Source: Parablautia intestinalis (GTDB taxonomy: Bacteria; Bacillota; Clostridia; Lachnospirales; Lachnospiraceae). Taken from it: DNA of 64,000 nt. Both the position numbers and the translations under genes were made by a program. The notes under the pieces were generated by a model that saw only the letters and a program-made list of their open reading frames with translations, was not told where the DNA came from and ran no database searches. The stretch lies in assembly GCA_003612395.1 (NCBI GenBank), contig RAYQ01000019.1, positions 41,879-105,878 of the forward strand, read 5' to 3'. Shown piece after piece: positions 18,010 through 26,757 of the stretch (position 1 is the stretch's first letter; every line of letters starts with the position of its first letter).

Positions 18010-19008
18010 ATGAAATTTAAAACATTCTTTCTGCAGCGTGTACTCGCCTGGGCACTTACAATCTGGATTGGCGTTACTTTCATCTTTTTTATTCCACGTA
18101 TGTTCCCATCAGATCCTGTTGAGAACATGATAGCGCAGATGCAGACACGTTCAGGTAATATGGACCCAGCCGAAATGGATGCACTTAGACAACAGCTTCG
18201 TGTACAGTTTGGTCTGGAAGGCTCAATGCTGCAGCAATATGGTTCTTTCCTGTGGAAGGGACTGCTTCATTTTGATTTTGGCCCGTCTCTGATGAGTTAT
18301 CCTGAACCGGTTGGTAATATCATCGGACGGTATCTTCCGTATACATTAATTTTGTCGTTGACATCTACATTTCTTGCATGGGTAATCGGTAACTTTATTG
18401 GTTTGCTTGCCGGTTTCCGTAAGAACAAGAAATCTTCACAGATATTAGAGGGTATAGCAATCTGTATCTATCCTATTCCTTATTTCCTGGTAGCATTAGT
18501 ATTACAGATTATCTTTGCCTTCGTATTAAAATGGTTCCCGCTGCAGGCAGTTATTAAGACAGGTGTGGGATTTGGCCCGTGGTTTGGCTCCCTCATGAAG
18601 GCATCCGTACTTCCGGCAATTTCTCTGCTTTTACTTGGTACCGGCTGGTGGATTATTTCCATGAAATCCCTTGCAAGCACGACTGCTGAAGAAGATTACG
18701 TACGTTATGCCCGTTTCCGTGGTCTGTCTGAGGCAACAATTGGTAAGAGCTATGTGCTTCGTAATTCCATTTTGACACAGATTACTGCTCTTGCAATGAG
18801 TCTTGGCGGTGTGTTTGGCGGTTCCATTATGACTGAGATTATTTTTGGGTATCCTGGTGTTGGTTCTTTAATCCAGAGTGCTATTTTGCAGTCGGATTAC
18901 AACATGATCCTGGGCTGTATTACAATTTCTATTGTGGCAATTTCTACTGCAACGCTGATCGTTGACCTGATCTATCCGTTCATTGATCCGCGAATCAGGT
19001 ACGGCTGA
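18010..19008 (+). CDS. ABC transporter permease, OppB/DppB type
   Basis: 332 aa from ATG 18010, nine bases after AAAGGA; a GTG at 18001 is a weaker alternative. N-terminal helix (FLQRVLAWALTIWIGVTFIF) then about five more membrane segments and the permease loop EEDYVRYARFRGLSEATI that contacts the ATPase. Second gene of the five-gene importer; pairs with the downstream permease. Confidence 0.95.
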   Translation: MKFKTFFLQRVLAWALTIWIGVTFIFFIPRMFPSDPVENMIAQMQTRSGNMDPAEMDALRQQLRVQFGLEGSMLQQYGSFLWKGLLHFDFGPSLMSYPEPVGNIIGRYLPYTLILSLTSTFLAWVIGNFIGLLAGFRKNKKSSQILEGIAICIYPIPYFLVALVLQIIFAFVLKWFPLQAVIKTGVGFGPWFGSLMKASVLPAISLLLLGTGWWIISMKSLASTTAEEDYVRYARFRGLSEATIGKSYVLRNSILTQITALAMSLGGVFGGSIMTEIIFGYPGVGSLIQSAILQSDYNMILGCITISIVAISTATLIVDLIYPFIDPRIRYG

Positions 19009-19025
19009 TAGAAGGGGGGATAAAC

Positions 19026-19862
19026 ATGAAGAAATTTTGGAAAACAGCTAACTTCCGTCTGAAAGCAGGACTGATTGTTACTTGCTTTTTTATGATTATC
19101 GGATTTATCGTGTATTTTATACCACATACGGACCCGTTTACATTCAATACATATCCGAATAACTTAGGTGCATCGGGAGAACACTGGCTGGGCACCACCA
19201 GTATGGGGCAGGATGTTGTGTGGCTTTTGATAGAAGCAATTCATAATTCACTGCTGATTGGTCTCATCGTTGCTACCATTGGTACGGTTGCAGGTGTTCT
19301 GGTCGGTCTGCTTGCAGGTTTTGCAGGCGGTACACTGGACAGAGTGCTTATGATTATCACGGATACGTTCGTGGTAATTCCGTCCCTGCCAATTTTGATT
19401 ATGATGACATCCCTGATGAAGGGCGGCGCTACGGTAATTGTTATGGCTTTAGTGCTTGCACTGTTTGCATGGGCATGGCCCAGCCGTCAGATCCGTTCTA
19501 TGGCGCTTACCATTAAGGAACGTGACTTCATTCATACAGCCCGTTTTTCGGGTGAGAGTACCATGCAGATCGTTGTAACGGAGATTCTGCCCTTTGCGCT
19601 TTCATGGTCACTTTCTAACTTTATGAATGCTACACTTTCCGCGATTGGTTCGGAGTCCAGCCTGGCAGTGCTTGGTTTGTCACCTGGTAACCTGGTATCC
19701 CTTGGTAATATGATTCAGTGGGCCAGAAATTACAATGCCGTTCTGGCAGGACGCTGGTTATGGATCGGTGCGCCGATTGTTGCAACTGTTATCTTATTCA
19801 TTGGCCTGTTCTTACTGATCACAGGTTACAATGATTATCAAGCTATGAAGAGAGGCAGGTGA
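19026..19862 (+). CDS. ABC transporter permease, OppC/DppC type
   Basis: 278 aa, about six membrane helices, with EHWLGTTSMGQDV near 55-67 typical of OppC (GTDxxGRD) and the EAA-like loop KERDFIHTARFSGES. RBS GAAGGGGGG. Lies 17 nt after OppB-like and 6 nt before the first ATPase, so one operon. Confidence 0.95.
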   Translation: MKKFWKTANFRLKAGLIVTCFFMIIGFIVYFIPHTDPFTFNTYPNNLGASGEHWLGTTSMGQDVVWLLIEAIHNSLLIGLIVATIGTVAGVLVGLLAGFAGGTLDRVLMIITDTFVVIPSLPILIMMTSLMKGGATVIVMALVLALFAWAWPSRQIRSMALTIKERDFIHTARFSGESTMQIVVTEILPFALSWSLSNFMNATLSAIGSESSLAVLGLSPGNLVSLGNMIQWARNYNAVLAGRWLWIGAPIVATVILFIGLFLLITGYNDYQAMKRGR

Positions 19863-19868
19863 TAGAAT

Positions 19869-20849
19869 ATGCTGAAAGTCGAAAACCTATCGACTTCTTA
19901 TAAGACCATTGATGGCGATGTTCATGTGCTCAATGATATTAATTTTGAGATTCATGACAATGAGATATTCGGCATAGCAGGAGAATCCGGTTGTGGTAAA
20001 ACAACCCTGCTGAACACTCTTTATGATATTGTAGAGTTTCCGCTTGTTATTGATAAGGGCCGCGTTGTTCTGGAAGGTGAAAAAAATGGAGAGAAGTATT
20101 CGTTTGAATCCGGACAGATCCGCAAAACATGGTGGAACAATATTTCCTATGTGCCACAGGCAGCACAGAGCGTTTTGAATCCTATTGTCCGCCTGAAGAC
20201 ACAGTTTCTTGATTCAATTCCGAAAGAGGACAGGAAAAACGAGACACCTGAGCAGACCTTAGCAAGGGTTGCCGATTATTTAAAGGAACTGAACCTTTCT
20301 CCTGACGTACTGGAATCTTATCCTTTCCAGTTATCAGGTGGTATGCGCCAGCGTGCAATTATTGCGCTTGCAACTTTTATGGCTCCCGGCCTTGTGCTTG
20401 CAGATGAGCCTACCACAGCTCTTGACGTTGTGGTTCAGAAAGGTATTTTGATGATGCTGATGCGTTTGCAGCAGCAGCTTAAAAACTCACTGGTTATTGT
20501 AAGCCATGATATGGGCGTACATTATCAGATTACAGACCGTATGGCAATTATGTATTCCGGCAGTATTGCAGAGCTTGGAAAGACAGAGGATATTTTTAAC
20601 GATCCTATTCATCCTTATACAAAGATGCTTGTAGATGCACTGCCCCGTGTAGGCGAGGATATTCAAAGAGTTGGTATTGCAGGGCGTCCGCCCGCACTCA
20701 AGAACCCGCCTCCAGGCTGTCGTTTTGCACCCCGCTGTCCTCATGCAACAGATCGCTGCCGCAGTGAAGTGCCGAAATTCCGTGAAATTACTCCCGGCCG
20801 GTTCGCTGCCTGCCACTTATTAAAAGAGGAGGTGAAGAAGAATGGCTGA
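19869..20849 (+). CDS. ABC transporter ATP-binding protein, OppD type
   Basis: 326 aa. Walker [10 protein letters not shown] near 39-47, signature LSGGMRQR, Walker [14 protein letters not shown]-loop VIVSHDMG, and the OppD/F-type C-terminal Cys motif ([17 protein letters not shown]). The last 8 nt overlap the next ATPase gene. One half of the heterodimeric motor. Confidence 0.95.
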   Translation: MLKVENLSTSYKTIDGDVHVLNDINFEIHDNEIFGIAGESGCGKTTLLNTLYDIVEFPLVIDKGRVVLEGEKNGEKYSFESGQIRKTWWNNISYVPQAAQSVLNPIVRLKTQFLDSIPKEDRKNETPEQTLARVADYLKELNLSPDVLESYPFQLSGGMRQRAIIALATFMAPGLVLADEPTTALDVVVQKGILMMLMRLQQQLKNSLVIVSHDMGVHYQITDRMAIMYSGSIAELGKTEDIFNDPIHPYTKMLVDALPRVGEDIQRVGIAGRPPALKNPPPGCRFAPRCPHATDRCRSEVPKFREITPGRFAACHLLKEEVKKNG

Positions 20850-21822
20850 GAAATTATTGGAAATAAAGGGCGTCAGTAAGATTTTCCGAGTAGGTGGTAT
20901 GATACGTGGTAAGAAGCTGGTAGCCGTGGATGATGTTACGTTATCCATTGACAATGATAAGCCCGTCATTCTGTCTATCGTTGGGGAGTCCGGATGTGGT
21001 AAGTCCACACTGTGTAAGATGGTTCTTCGTCTGCACAATCCTGATATGGGTGAGATTATTCTGGATGGCAAATCTTTTGCTGACAAGAAAAGCTATGACC
21101 CGCATCAGTTTAAGCTTGATGTGCAGCCCATTTTCCAAAATCCGTACGAATCCTTTTCCTCACGGAAAACAGTAGATACCTATTTATATAATACTGCCCT
21201 TCGTCTTGGCATTGCAAAGAATAGAAGCGAAGCCGACAAGGTGGTTGACGAAGTTTTAAAGAGTGTTGGTATGTCACTTCAGGTTGTAAAGGGCAAATAT
21301 CCTACGCAGTTTTCCGGTGGTGAGCTGCAGAGAGTTTCTATTGCTCGTGCCCTGATCACACGTCCGAAGCTGATCATCGCCGATGAGCCGGTTGCAGCAA
21401 TTGACGCTTCCATGAAGATGAACATTGTCAATCTCTTTAAGGAACTGCGTGATAAATACAAGATTTCATTTATTTATATTACACATGACCTTTCAACGGC
21501 ATATTATGTGTCAGATTACATTGCAACTCTCTACCGCGGCTGCCTGATTGAATACGGGCCTGCAAAAGAGATTATGGATAATCCGGCGCATCCGTATACA
21601 GACCTTCTTATGAATTCCGTTCCCCGTGTAGGTGATAAGTGGAAGGATGCAACGGCTATGCCTGATATGGAAGGCAAAGAATATGCAATTCAATATTGTA
21701 AGTTTGCTCCGCGCTGCCCGTATGCAACAGACAAGTGCAGGCAGGAACGTCCTGAGCCTACCCAGATGGGGAATGAACGTATGGTTCTTTGCTACCATCC
21801 TCTGACAGAGAAAAAGGCATAA
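20842..21822 (+). CDS. ABC transporter ATP-binding protein, OppF type
   Basis: 326 aa. Walker [10 protein letters not shown], signature [15 protein letters not shown], Walker B LIIADEPVAAIDAS (Val-Ala replaces the common Thr-Ser), H-loop YITHDLSTA, and the C-terminal CKFAPRCPYATDKC motif. Start overlaps the OppD-like gene and uses GAGGAGGTGAAG as RBS. A hairpin at 21854-21883 separates the transporter from the glucosidase genes. Confidence 0.95.
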   Translation: MAEKLLEIKGVSKIFRVGGMIRGKKLVAVDDVTLSIDNDKPVILSIVGESGCGKSTLCKMVLRLHNPDMGEIILDGKSFADKKSYDPHQFKLDVQPIFQNPYESFSSRKTVDTYLYNTALRLGIAKNRSEADKVVDEVLKSVGMSLQVVKGKYPTQFSGGELQRVSIARALITRPKLIIADEPVAAIDASMKMNIVNLFKELRDKYKISFIYITHDLSTAYYVSDYIATLYRGCLIEYGPAKEIMDNPAHPYTDLLMNSVPRVGDKWKDATAMPDMEGKEYAIQYCKFAPRCPYATDKCRQERPEPTQMGNERMVLCYHPLTEKKA

Positions 21823-21853
21823 AGACGTAAGCTGAAAACAATGTGTTATTTTA

Positions 21854-21883
21854 ATGGGACTCTCGGTTTGCCTGGAGTCCCAT
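21854..21883 (+). terminator. Hairpin terminator or attenuator
   Basis: ATGGGACTC (21854-21862) pairs with GAGTCCCAT (21875-21883), 12-nt loop. The following sequence is A-rich with T5 only after about 13 bases, so termination may be partial. Confidence 0.5.
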
Positions 21884-22017
21884 AAAATTACAAAATTTTT
21901 AGGATGAGCTGCCTTGTAGGGCATGGCAGCGCTTTATAGAAAAGATAAAAATTCTTGCATTGCTTGCGGTGCAAGGGGCGGCATGCCGGAAAGTGTTAAG
22001 AAATGGAGGATAAATAT

Positions 22018-23685
22018 ATGGAAAAAGCATGGTGGAAAGAAGCCGTGGTATATCAGATATATCCGCGCAGTTTTATGGACAGCAACGGGGATGGCATTGG
22101 AGATTTAAACGGTATCACATCACGTCTGGATTATTTAAAAGAACTGGGAATTGATGTAATCTGGCTCTCTCCGGTTTATCAGTCGCCCAATGATGATAAT
22201 GGCTATGATATCAGCGACTATCAGGCAATTATGCAGGAATTTGGAACCATGGAAGACTTTGATAAGATGATTGAAGGGATCCATGCCCGCGGTATGCGTC
22301 TTGTAATGGATCTGGTGGTGAATCATACTTCCGATGAACACGCCTGGTTTTTAGAGAGCCGCAAGAGCAAAGATAATCCCTATCGGGACTACTATATCTG
22401 GCGCGAAGGGAAGGACGGGCAGGCTCCCAACAACTGGGGCAGCTATTTCTCCGGTTCCGCCTGGCAGCATGATGATGCCACAGATATGTATTATCTGCAC
22501 TTGTTTTCAAAGAAACAGCCGGATTTAAACTGGGAAAATCCGAAGGTAAGAGAAGAAGTATTTTCTATGATGAACTGGTGGTGCGCCGAGAAAGGCATTG
22601 ACGGCTTCCGCATGGATGTAATCAATCTTATTTCAAAGCAGCCGGGCCTGCCGGATGGACCCAAAGCGCCCAAAGAGCTTTACGGATATGCCAATTGTGC
22701 GAACGGCCCCCGTGTCCATGAATTTTTAAAGGAAATGAATCAGAAAGTGCTTTCAAAATATGAGCTGATCACGGTTGGCGAGGCGCCGGGCGTTACGGTT
22801 GAAGAAGCAAAGCGCTATGCCGGTTTTGATGAAAAGGAACTGAACATGGTATTCCAGTTTGAGCATGTGGGTCTGGATGGGGGAGAATACGGCAAGTGGA
22901 CAGATAAGAGGGTTCCCTTGACAGAATTCAAAAAGGTAATGAGCAAATGGCAGACAGAGCTTGACGGCCAGGCATGGAACAGCCTGTATTTAGGAAACCA
23001 TGACCAGCCCCGTTCTATTTCCCGTTTTGGTGATGACTCACCGGAGTACAGGGAGGTCTGCGCAAAGATGTTAGCTACCTGCCTGCATATGATGCAGGGT
23101 ACGCCTTATGTATATCAGGGAGAAGAATTTGGCATGACCAATGTGCCATTTGACGATATCTCAGAAGTCAGGGATATTGAAAGTATTAACGCTTATCGTG
23201 AGATGTCTGAGGCGGGACTGATATCCAGGGAGGATATGCTTCGCTTTATCTGCTTAAAGGGCAGGGATAATGCCCGCACGCCTGTGCAGTGGGACGATAG
23301 TGAAAATGCAGGCTTTACTACCGGGACGCCGTGGATTAAGGTGAATCCCAATTATAAGCAGATCAATGCCAAGGCGGCGCTGGAAGATAAAAATTCCATT
23401 TTCTATTATTATCAAAAACTGATTGCCTTAAGGAAAGAGGAGCCGGTAATGGTTTATGGCCATTACGCTCTGTTAGAGCCGGATCATGAATCGCTGTATG
23501 TATATACCCGCAGCTTAGATGAGCAGAAGCTTTTGGTAATCTGCAATTTTACAAAGGAACCGGCAGGCTATGAGGTTCCGGCTGAGTTTGCAGGCGCACA
23601 GATTCTGATTGGTAATTACCAGAGGGATAAGGTGGAAGGAACAATAGAGCTTAAGCCTTACGAAGCAATCGTATTAAAGAAATGA
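22018..23685 (+). CDS. GH13 alpha-glucosidase, oligo-1,6-glucosidase type
   Basis: 555 aa from ATG 22018 (the ATG at 22003 lies in the GGAGG RBS). GH13_31 layout: VYQIYPRSFMDSNGDG near 11-26, DLVVNHTS at 98-105, nucleophile D200 in GFRMDVIN, acid E255 in TVGEAP, and NHD at 327-329. Val201 after the nucleophile is the known mark of alpha-1,6 specificity (maltases have Thr/Ala). No signal peptide, so it acts in the cytosol on imported isomalto-oligosaccharides or panose. Fits the upstream importer and the downstream GH31. Confidence 0.93.
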   Translation: MEKAWWKEAVVYQIYPRSFMDSNGDGIGDLNGITSRLDYLKELGIDVIWLSPVYQSPNDDNGYDISDYQAIMQEFGTMEDFDKMIEGIHARGMRLVMDLVVNHTSDEHAWFLESRKSKDNPYRDYYIWREGKDGQAPNNWGSYFSGSAWQHDDATDMYYLHLFSKKQPDLNWENPKVREEVFSMMNWWCAEKGIDGFRMDVINLISKQPGLPDGPKAPKELYGYANCANGPRVHEFLKEMNQKVLSKYELITVGEAPGVTVEEAKRYAGFDEKELNMVFQFEHVGLDGGEYGKWTDKRVPLTEFKKVMSKWQTELDGQAWNSLYLGNHDQPRSISRFGDDSPEYREVCAKMLATCLHMMQGTPYVYQGEEFGMTNVPFDDISEVRDIESINAYREMSEAGLISREDMLRFICLKGRDNARTPVQWDDSENAGFTTGTPWIKVNPNYKQINAKAALEDKNSIFYYYQKLIALRKEEPVMVYGHYALLEPDHESLYVYTRSLDEQKLLVICNFTKEPAGYEVPAEFAGAQILIGNYQRDKVEGTIELKPYEAIVLKK

Positions 23686-23776
23686 TAAAAATTGTTGTAT
23701 AAATTGAGATATATTTGTGCGTGGCTGCAGGCAAAGCTTGCAGCGCGCGAAGATATAAAGAATGGGAGATTTATTT

Positions 23777-26185
23777 ATGAAGGATTATTTAAAAATAAAA
23801 ACCAGTCCGGCAGCTTGTTCGGAAAATATTATTCAGGGTGACTGCTATCGTATTACCCTGCTGACATCCCGCCTGCTTCGGCTGGAATACAGCGCGGACG
23901 GCATTTTCAACGATGCGGCTACACAGATGGTTATAAACCGTGATTTTCCTAAGGTGTCTTACCAGCTTAAGGAAACAGAGGAAGAACTGCAGCTGATGAC
24001 GGAGTATTTGCAGTTAAATTATGACAAGAAGGAGTTTACCAGCCATGGCCTTTCCTGTAAATGTCTGGGCATGAAGAATGCTTATTTTTCCAGAACCTGG
24101 CATTTTGGCGAAGTGGAAGAAAAGGGCGGATTTATGGGTAATCTTGGGGGAACAGCCCGTACGCTGGATACGGTAAACGGAGCCTGTGAACTGGAGGATG
24201 GCATTATGTCCCGAAGCGGATACGCTGTGCTGGATGATTCCACCTCATTGCTGCTTACGGAGGACGGCTTTGTTGAGCCCAGGAAAAAAGGTGCCAAGGA
24301 TCTGTATTTCTTTGGCTATGGACATGAGTATTTAGACGCCCTCAAGGATTTTTATTATCTGTGTGGCAAGACACCCATGCTTCCCAGATTTGCGCTGGGC
24401 AACTGGTGGAGCCGTTATTATCAATATACGGAAGAATCTTACATGGAGCTGATGGAGCGGTTTGATAAAGAGGAGATCCCTTTCAGCGTGGCGGTTATCG
24501 ATATGGACTGGCATGTGGTGGAGATTGACCCGAAGTATGGAAGCGGCTGGACGGGGTATACCTGGAACAAAGACTTTTTCCCGGATCCCAGGCGCTTTTT
24601 ACAAAAGCTCCACGATCGCGGAATGAAAACAACTCTGAATGTCCATCCTGCTGATGGCATCCGTGCCTATGAGGATTGCTACCCGAAGGTGGCAGAGGCT
24701 ATGGGAGTGGATACTTCCAAAGAAGAACCGGTGAACTTTGATATTGCAGACCCGAAATTCCTTTCTGTTTACTTTGATGAGGTACATCATCCCATGGAAG
24801 AGGAAGGGGTGGATTTCTGGTGGTTAGACTGGCAGCAGGGAACAAACACAAAGATAGAAGGACTTGATCCCCTGTGGATGTTAAATCATTTCCATTATCT
24901 GGACAGCGGAAGGGATGGAAAGCGGCCGATGACTTTCTCCCGCTATGCAGGGCCTGGTTCCCACCGTTATCCCATCGGATTTTCCGGTGATACCCATATT
25001 ACCTGGGATTCCCTTGATTTCCAGCCGTATTTTACCAACACGGCATCCAATATAGGTTACGGATGGTGGAGCCATGATATAGGCGGCCACATGTTAGGAT
25101 ACAGGGATGAGGAACTGGAAGTTCGCTGGTATCAGTATGGCGTATTTTCTCCTATTAACCGTCTCCACAGCAGCAACAGCAGATTCAGCGGCAAGGAACC
25201 CTGGAAGTTCAGTATGGAAGCGGCACATGTGATGGGCGAATTTTTACGCCTGCGCCATAAACTGGTTCCTTACCTTTACACCATGAACTACCGTGCATGG
25301 AAAGAGGATAAGCCTCTGTGTGAGCCAATGTATTACATTGCACCGGAAGAATTTGCTTCTTATAAAGTACCCAATGAATATCTGTTTGGTACGGAACTGA
25401 TAGTAGTTCCTGTGACCACAAAGCGTATTCCAAGTGTCCGTCTTGCAAAGGTTAATACGTGGCTGCCGGAAGGACTGTGGTTTGATTTCTTTACCGGAAC
25501 AGTCTATGAGGGAGGACGCACGATGGAAATGTACCGTCCGTTATCCCAGATACCGGTTCTGGCACATGCAGGAGCTATTGTTCCTATGACGGATCAGATC
25601 AGCGGCAGAGAAGTGGAGCAGAATCCTGCCCATCTGGAAGTCAGAGTATATGCCGGAGCTGACGGAGCATTCACTCTCTATGAGGACGACAATGTTTCCT
25701 GTGCTTATGAACAGGGCGATTGTGCTAAGACGCCTATGGAATTATGCTGGTCGGATAAAAAAGTATTTACCCTGCATCCGGTTGAAGGAAATACCGGGCT
25801 GGTTCCTGAAAAACGCGCTTATAGTATCTGTGTGGTTGGAAGCACGGCAATGCAGGCTGTTGTTTTGAAAAACGGCAGCGAGATGAAGGCGGAGGTTACC
25901 TGCTGCACAAAGAGCCATACTCTCTGCGTAGAGCTTACAGATGTGACAGCGGAAGATACGATTGAAATCCGTCTGCCGGAAGATGCCGTTATAGCGTCTA
26001 ATCCGGTTATGGAGCAGGTGGATGATCTGCTTAATATGGCAGAAATTCCTTTTATGCAGAAAGAAACTCTTTTTGCCCTTATGGATAAGCGCAAAGGACA
26101 GCTGAATATTTTAGCCGGCGAGCTGCAGGCTATGGATTTGGATGAGAGTCTGCGCGGCGCACTGCTTGAAATTGTGACTGCTTAA
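23777..26185 (+). CDS. GH31 family alpha-glycosidase
   Basis: 802 aa from ATG 23777 (GGGAGA RBS; ATG 23762 is too close to it). N-terminal beta domain, then the barrel with FALGNWWSRYYQYTEE near 205-220, AVIDMDWH at about 239-246 and the nucleophile region WWLDWQQG with D351, a variant of the usual WxDMNE. The acid is probably in FSGDTHITWDSL. The C-terminal beta domains end near 710, followed by a helical tail (DLLNMAEIPFMQKETLFALMDK). No signal peptide. The WWLDWQQG subgroup may differ in substrate from classical alpha-glucosidases. Last gene of the locus. Confidence 0.92.
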   Translation: MKDYLKIKTSPAACSENIIQGDCYRITLLTSRLLRLEYSADGIFNDAATQMVINRDFPKVSYQLKETEEELQLMTEYLQLNYDKKEFTSHGLSCKCLGMKNAYFSRTWHFGEVEEKGGFMGNLGGTARTLDTVNGACELEDGIMSRSGYAVLDDSTSLLLTEDGFVEPRKKGAKDLYFFGYGHEYLDALKDFYYLCGKTPMLPRFALGNWWSRYYQYTEESYMELMERFDKEEIPFSVAVIDMDWHVVEIDPKYGSGWTGYTWNKDFFPDPRRFLQKLHDRGMKTTLNVHPADGIRAYEDCYPKVAEAMGVDTSKEEPVNFDIADPKFLSVYFDEVHHPMEEEGVDFWWLDWQQGTNTKIEGLDPLWMLNHFHYLDSGRDGKRPMTFSRYAGPGSHRYPIGFSGDTHITWDSLDFQPYFTNTASNIGYGWWSHDIGGHMLGYRDEELEVRWYQYGVFSPINRLHSSNSRFSGKEPWKFSMEAAHVMGEFLRLRHKLVPYLYTMNYRAWKEDKPLCEPMYYIAPEEFASYKVPNEYLFGTELIVVPVTTKRIPSVRLAKVNTWLPEGLWFDFFTGTVYEGGRTMEMYRPLSQIPVLAHAGAIVPMTDQISGREVEQNPAHLEVRVYAGADGAFTLYEDDNVSCAYEQGDCAKTPMELCWSDKKVFTLHPVEGNTGLVPEKRAYSICVVGSTAMQAVVLKNGSEMKAEVTCCTKSHTLCVELTDVTAEDTIEIRLPEDAVIASNPVMEQVDDLLNMAEIPFMQKETLFALMDKRKGQLNILAGELQAMDLDESLRGALLEIVTA

Positions 26186-26237
26186 GAAAAACTTTCGGCC
26201 GGATATCAATAATCAGGTATTAGTATGTGAAGAATAC

Positions 26238-26288
26238 AAAGCTGCAAAGTATGAATCCCTGTGGGGATAAATGCTTTGCAGCTTTTGT
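26238..26288 (+). terminator. Terminator of the glucosidase operon
   Basis: AAAGCTGCAAAG (26238-26249) pairs perfectly with CTTTGCAGCTTT (26274-26285); loop contains a small inner ATCCC/GGGAT helix; T-rich end. Confidence 0.85.
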
Positions 26289-26290
26289 TA

Positions 26291-26328
26291 CAATAAGCCG
26301 ATTCGCGAAGCGTATCGGCGTTTGTTAT
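26291..26328 (+). repeat. 37-bp hairpin repeat, single unit
   Basis: CAATAAGCCGATTCGCGAAG followed by CGTATCGGCGTTTGTTAT. The stem GCCG...CGGC and inner CGC-GAA-GCG are intact. Lies just before peptide leader 1. Confidence 0.75.
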
Positions 26329-26337
26329 CATTTGATG

Positions 26338-26479
26338 TCAATATTGCCGTAAAACAAGTCAAAAAACTATCTGGTTTTGACTGAAGGAATAGGGTATGCT
26401 TCGTATTGTAAACGGAACGGAGATAACAAAACATCTCCCAAACCCAAAAAGCAAATCTGAAAGAAAGGTGTGACAAATC
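26338..26479 (+). promoter_or_regulatory. Conserved leader of peptide gene 1
   Basis: About 140 bases nearly identical to 27819-27959 and 29568-29702. Elements: TTGCCG-like -35, inverted repeat AGTCAAAA/TTTTGACT around ACTATCTGG (operator or first stem), an invariant GTATTGTAAACGGAACGGA block, a hairpin GGAGAT/ATCTCC (26419-26424, 26433-26438), AAAAAGCAAATCTGAAA and the RBS GAAAGGTGTGA. Hairpin arms differ between copies but stay paired, which favours a structured RNA. Not a riboswitch class I recognise. Confidence 0.65.
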
Positions 26480-26626
26480 ATGAAAAATTATTTAAGAACA
26501 ATGGTGGAAAGTTACTTTGAGAACAATCTGGTTGCTTTATTACATGTAGGAAATGAAAATGCACCTGAAGAAGTGCTGAAAAGAAATTCCTATACACTGT
26601 TAAATGTATCTCCCAGATTTTTCTAA
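26480..26626 (+). CDS. 48-aa paralogous peptide 1
   Basis: ATG 26480 to TAA 26626, with RBS GAAAGGTGTGA. Begins MKNYLRTMVESYFENN and ends KRNSYTLLNVSPRFF. One of four homologous 48-codon genes in 3.6 kb; 27 positions are identical in all four, with the C-terminal block K34-R46 the most conserved. N-terminal half amphipathic/hydrophobic, no signal peptide, no Cys. Conservation with many synonymous and some non-synonymous changes shows it is translated. Function unknown; candidates are an intracellular signal, a regulator-binding microprotein or a RiPP-like precursor (no modifying enzyme is nearby). Confidence 0.8.
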   Translation: MKNYLRTMVESYFENNLVALLHVGNENAPEEVLKRNSYTLLNVSPRFF

Positions 26627-26661
26627 AGGAGACCAAAAAGAGAAAAAATTCATATCAGATA

Positions 26662-26704
26662 AAAAAAGCCGGTGTTTTCCCCAAAAGAGGACACTGGCTT
26701 TTAT
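26662..26704 (+). terminator. Terminator of peptide gene 1
   Basis: AAAGCCGGTGT pairs with ACACTGGCTTT (one GU), loop TTTCCCCAAAAGAGG, then TTATT. Sequence related to the terminators at 28251 and 30179. Confidence 0.8.
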
Positions 26705-26706
26705 TA

Positions 26707-26744
26707 CAATAAGAAGACTCGCGAAACGCATCAACGTTTGCTAC
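26707..26744 (+). repeat. 37-bp hairpin repeat, diverged unit
   Basis: CAATAAGAAGACTCGCGAAA then CGCATCAACGTTTGCTAC. The stems are degraded, yet the ends still match the family. Confidence 0.6.
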
Positions 26745-26757
26745 GATAGGAGAAAAT

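Noticed and set aside
26338..26479. Known riboswitch (c-di-GMP I/II, T-box)
   Set aside because: None of the diagnostic motifs of these classes was found; kept as an unclassified leader.
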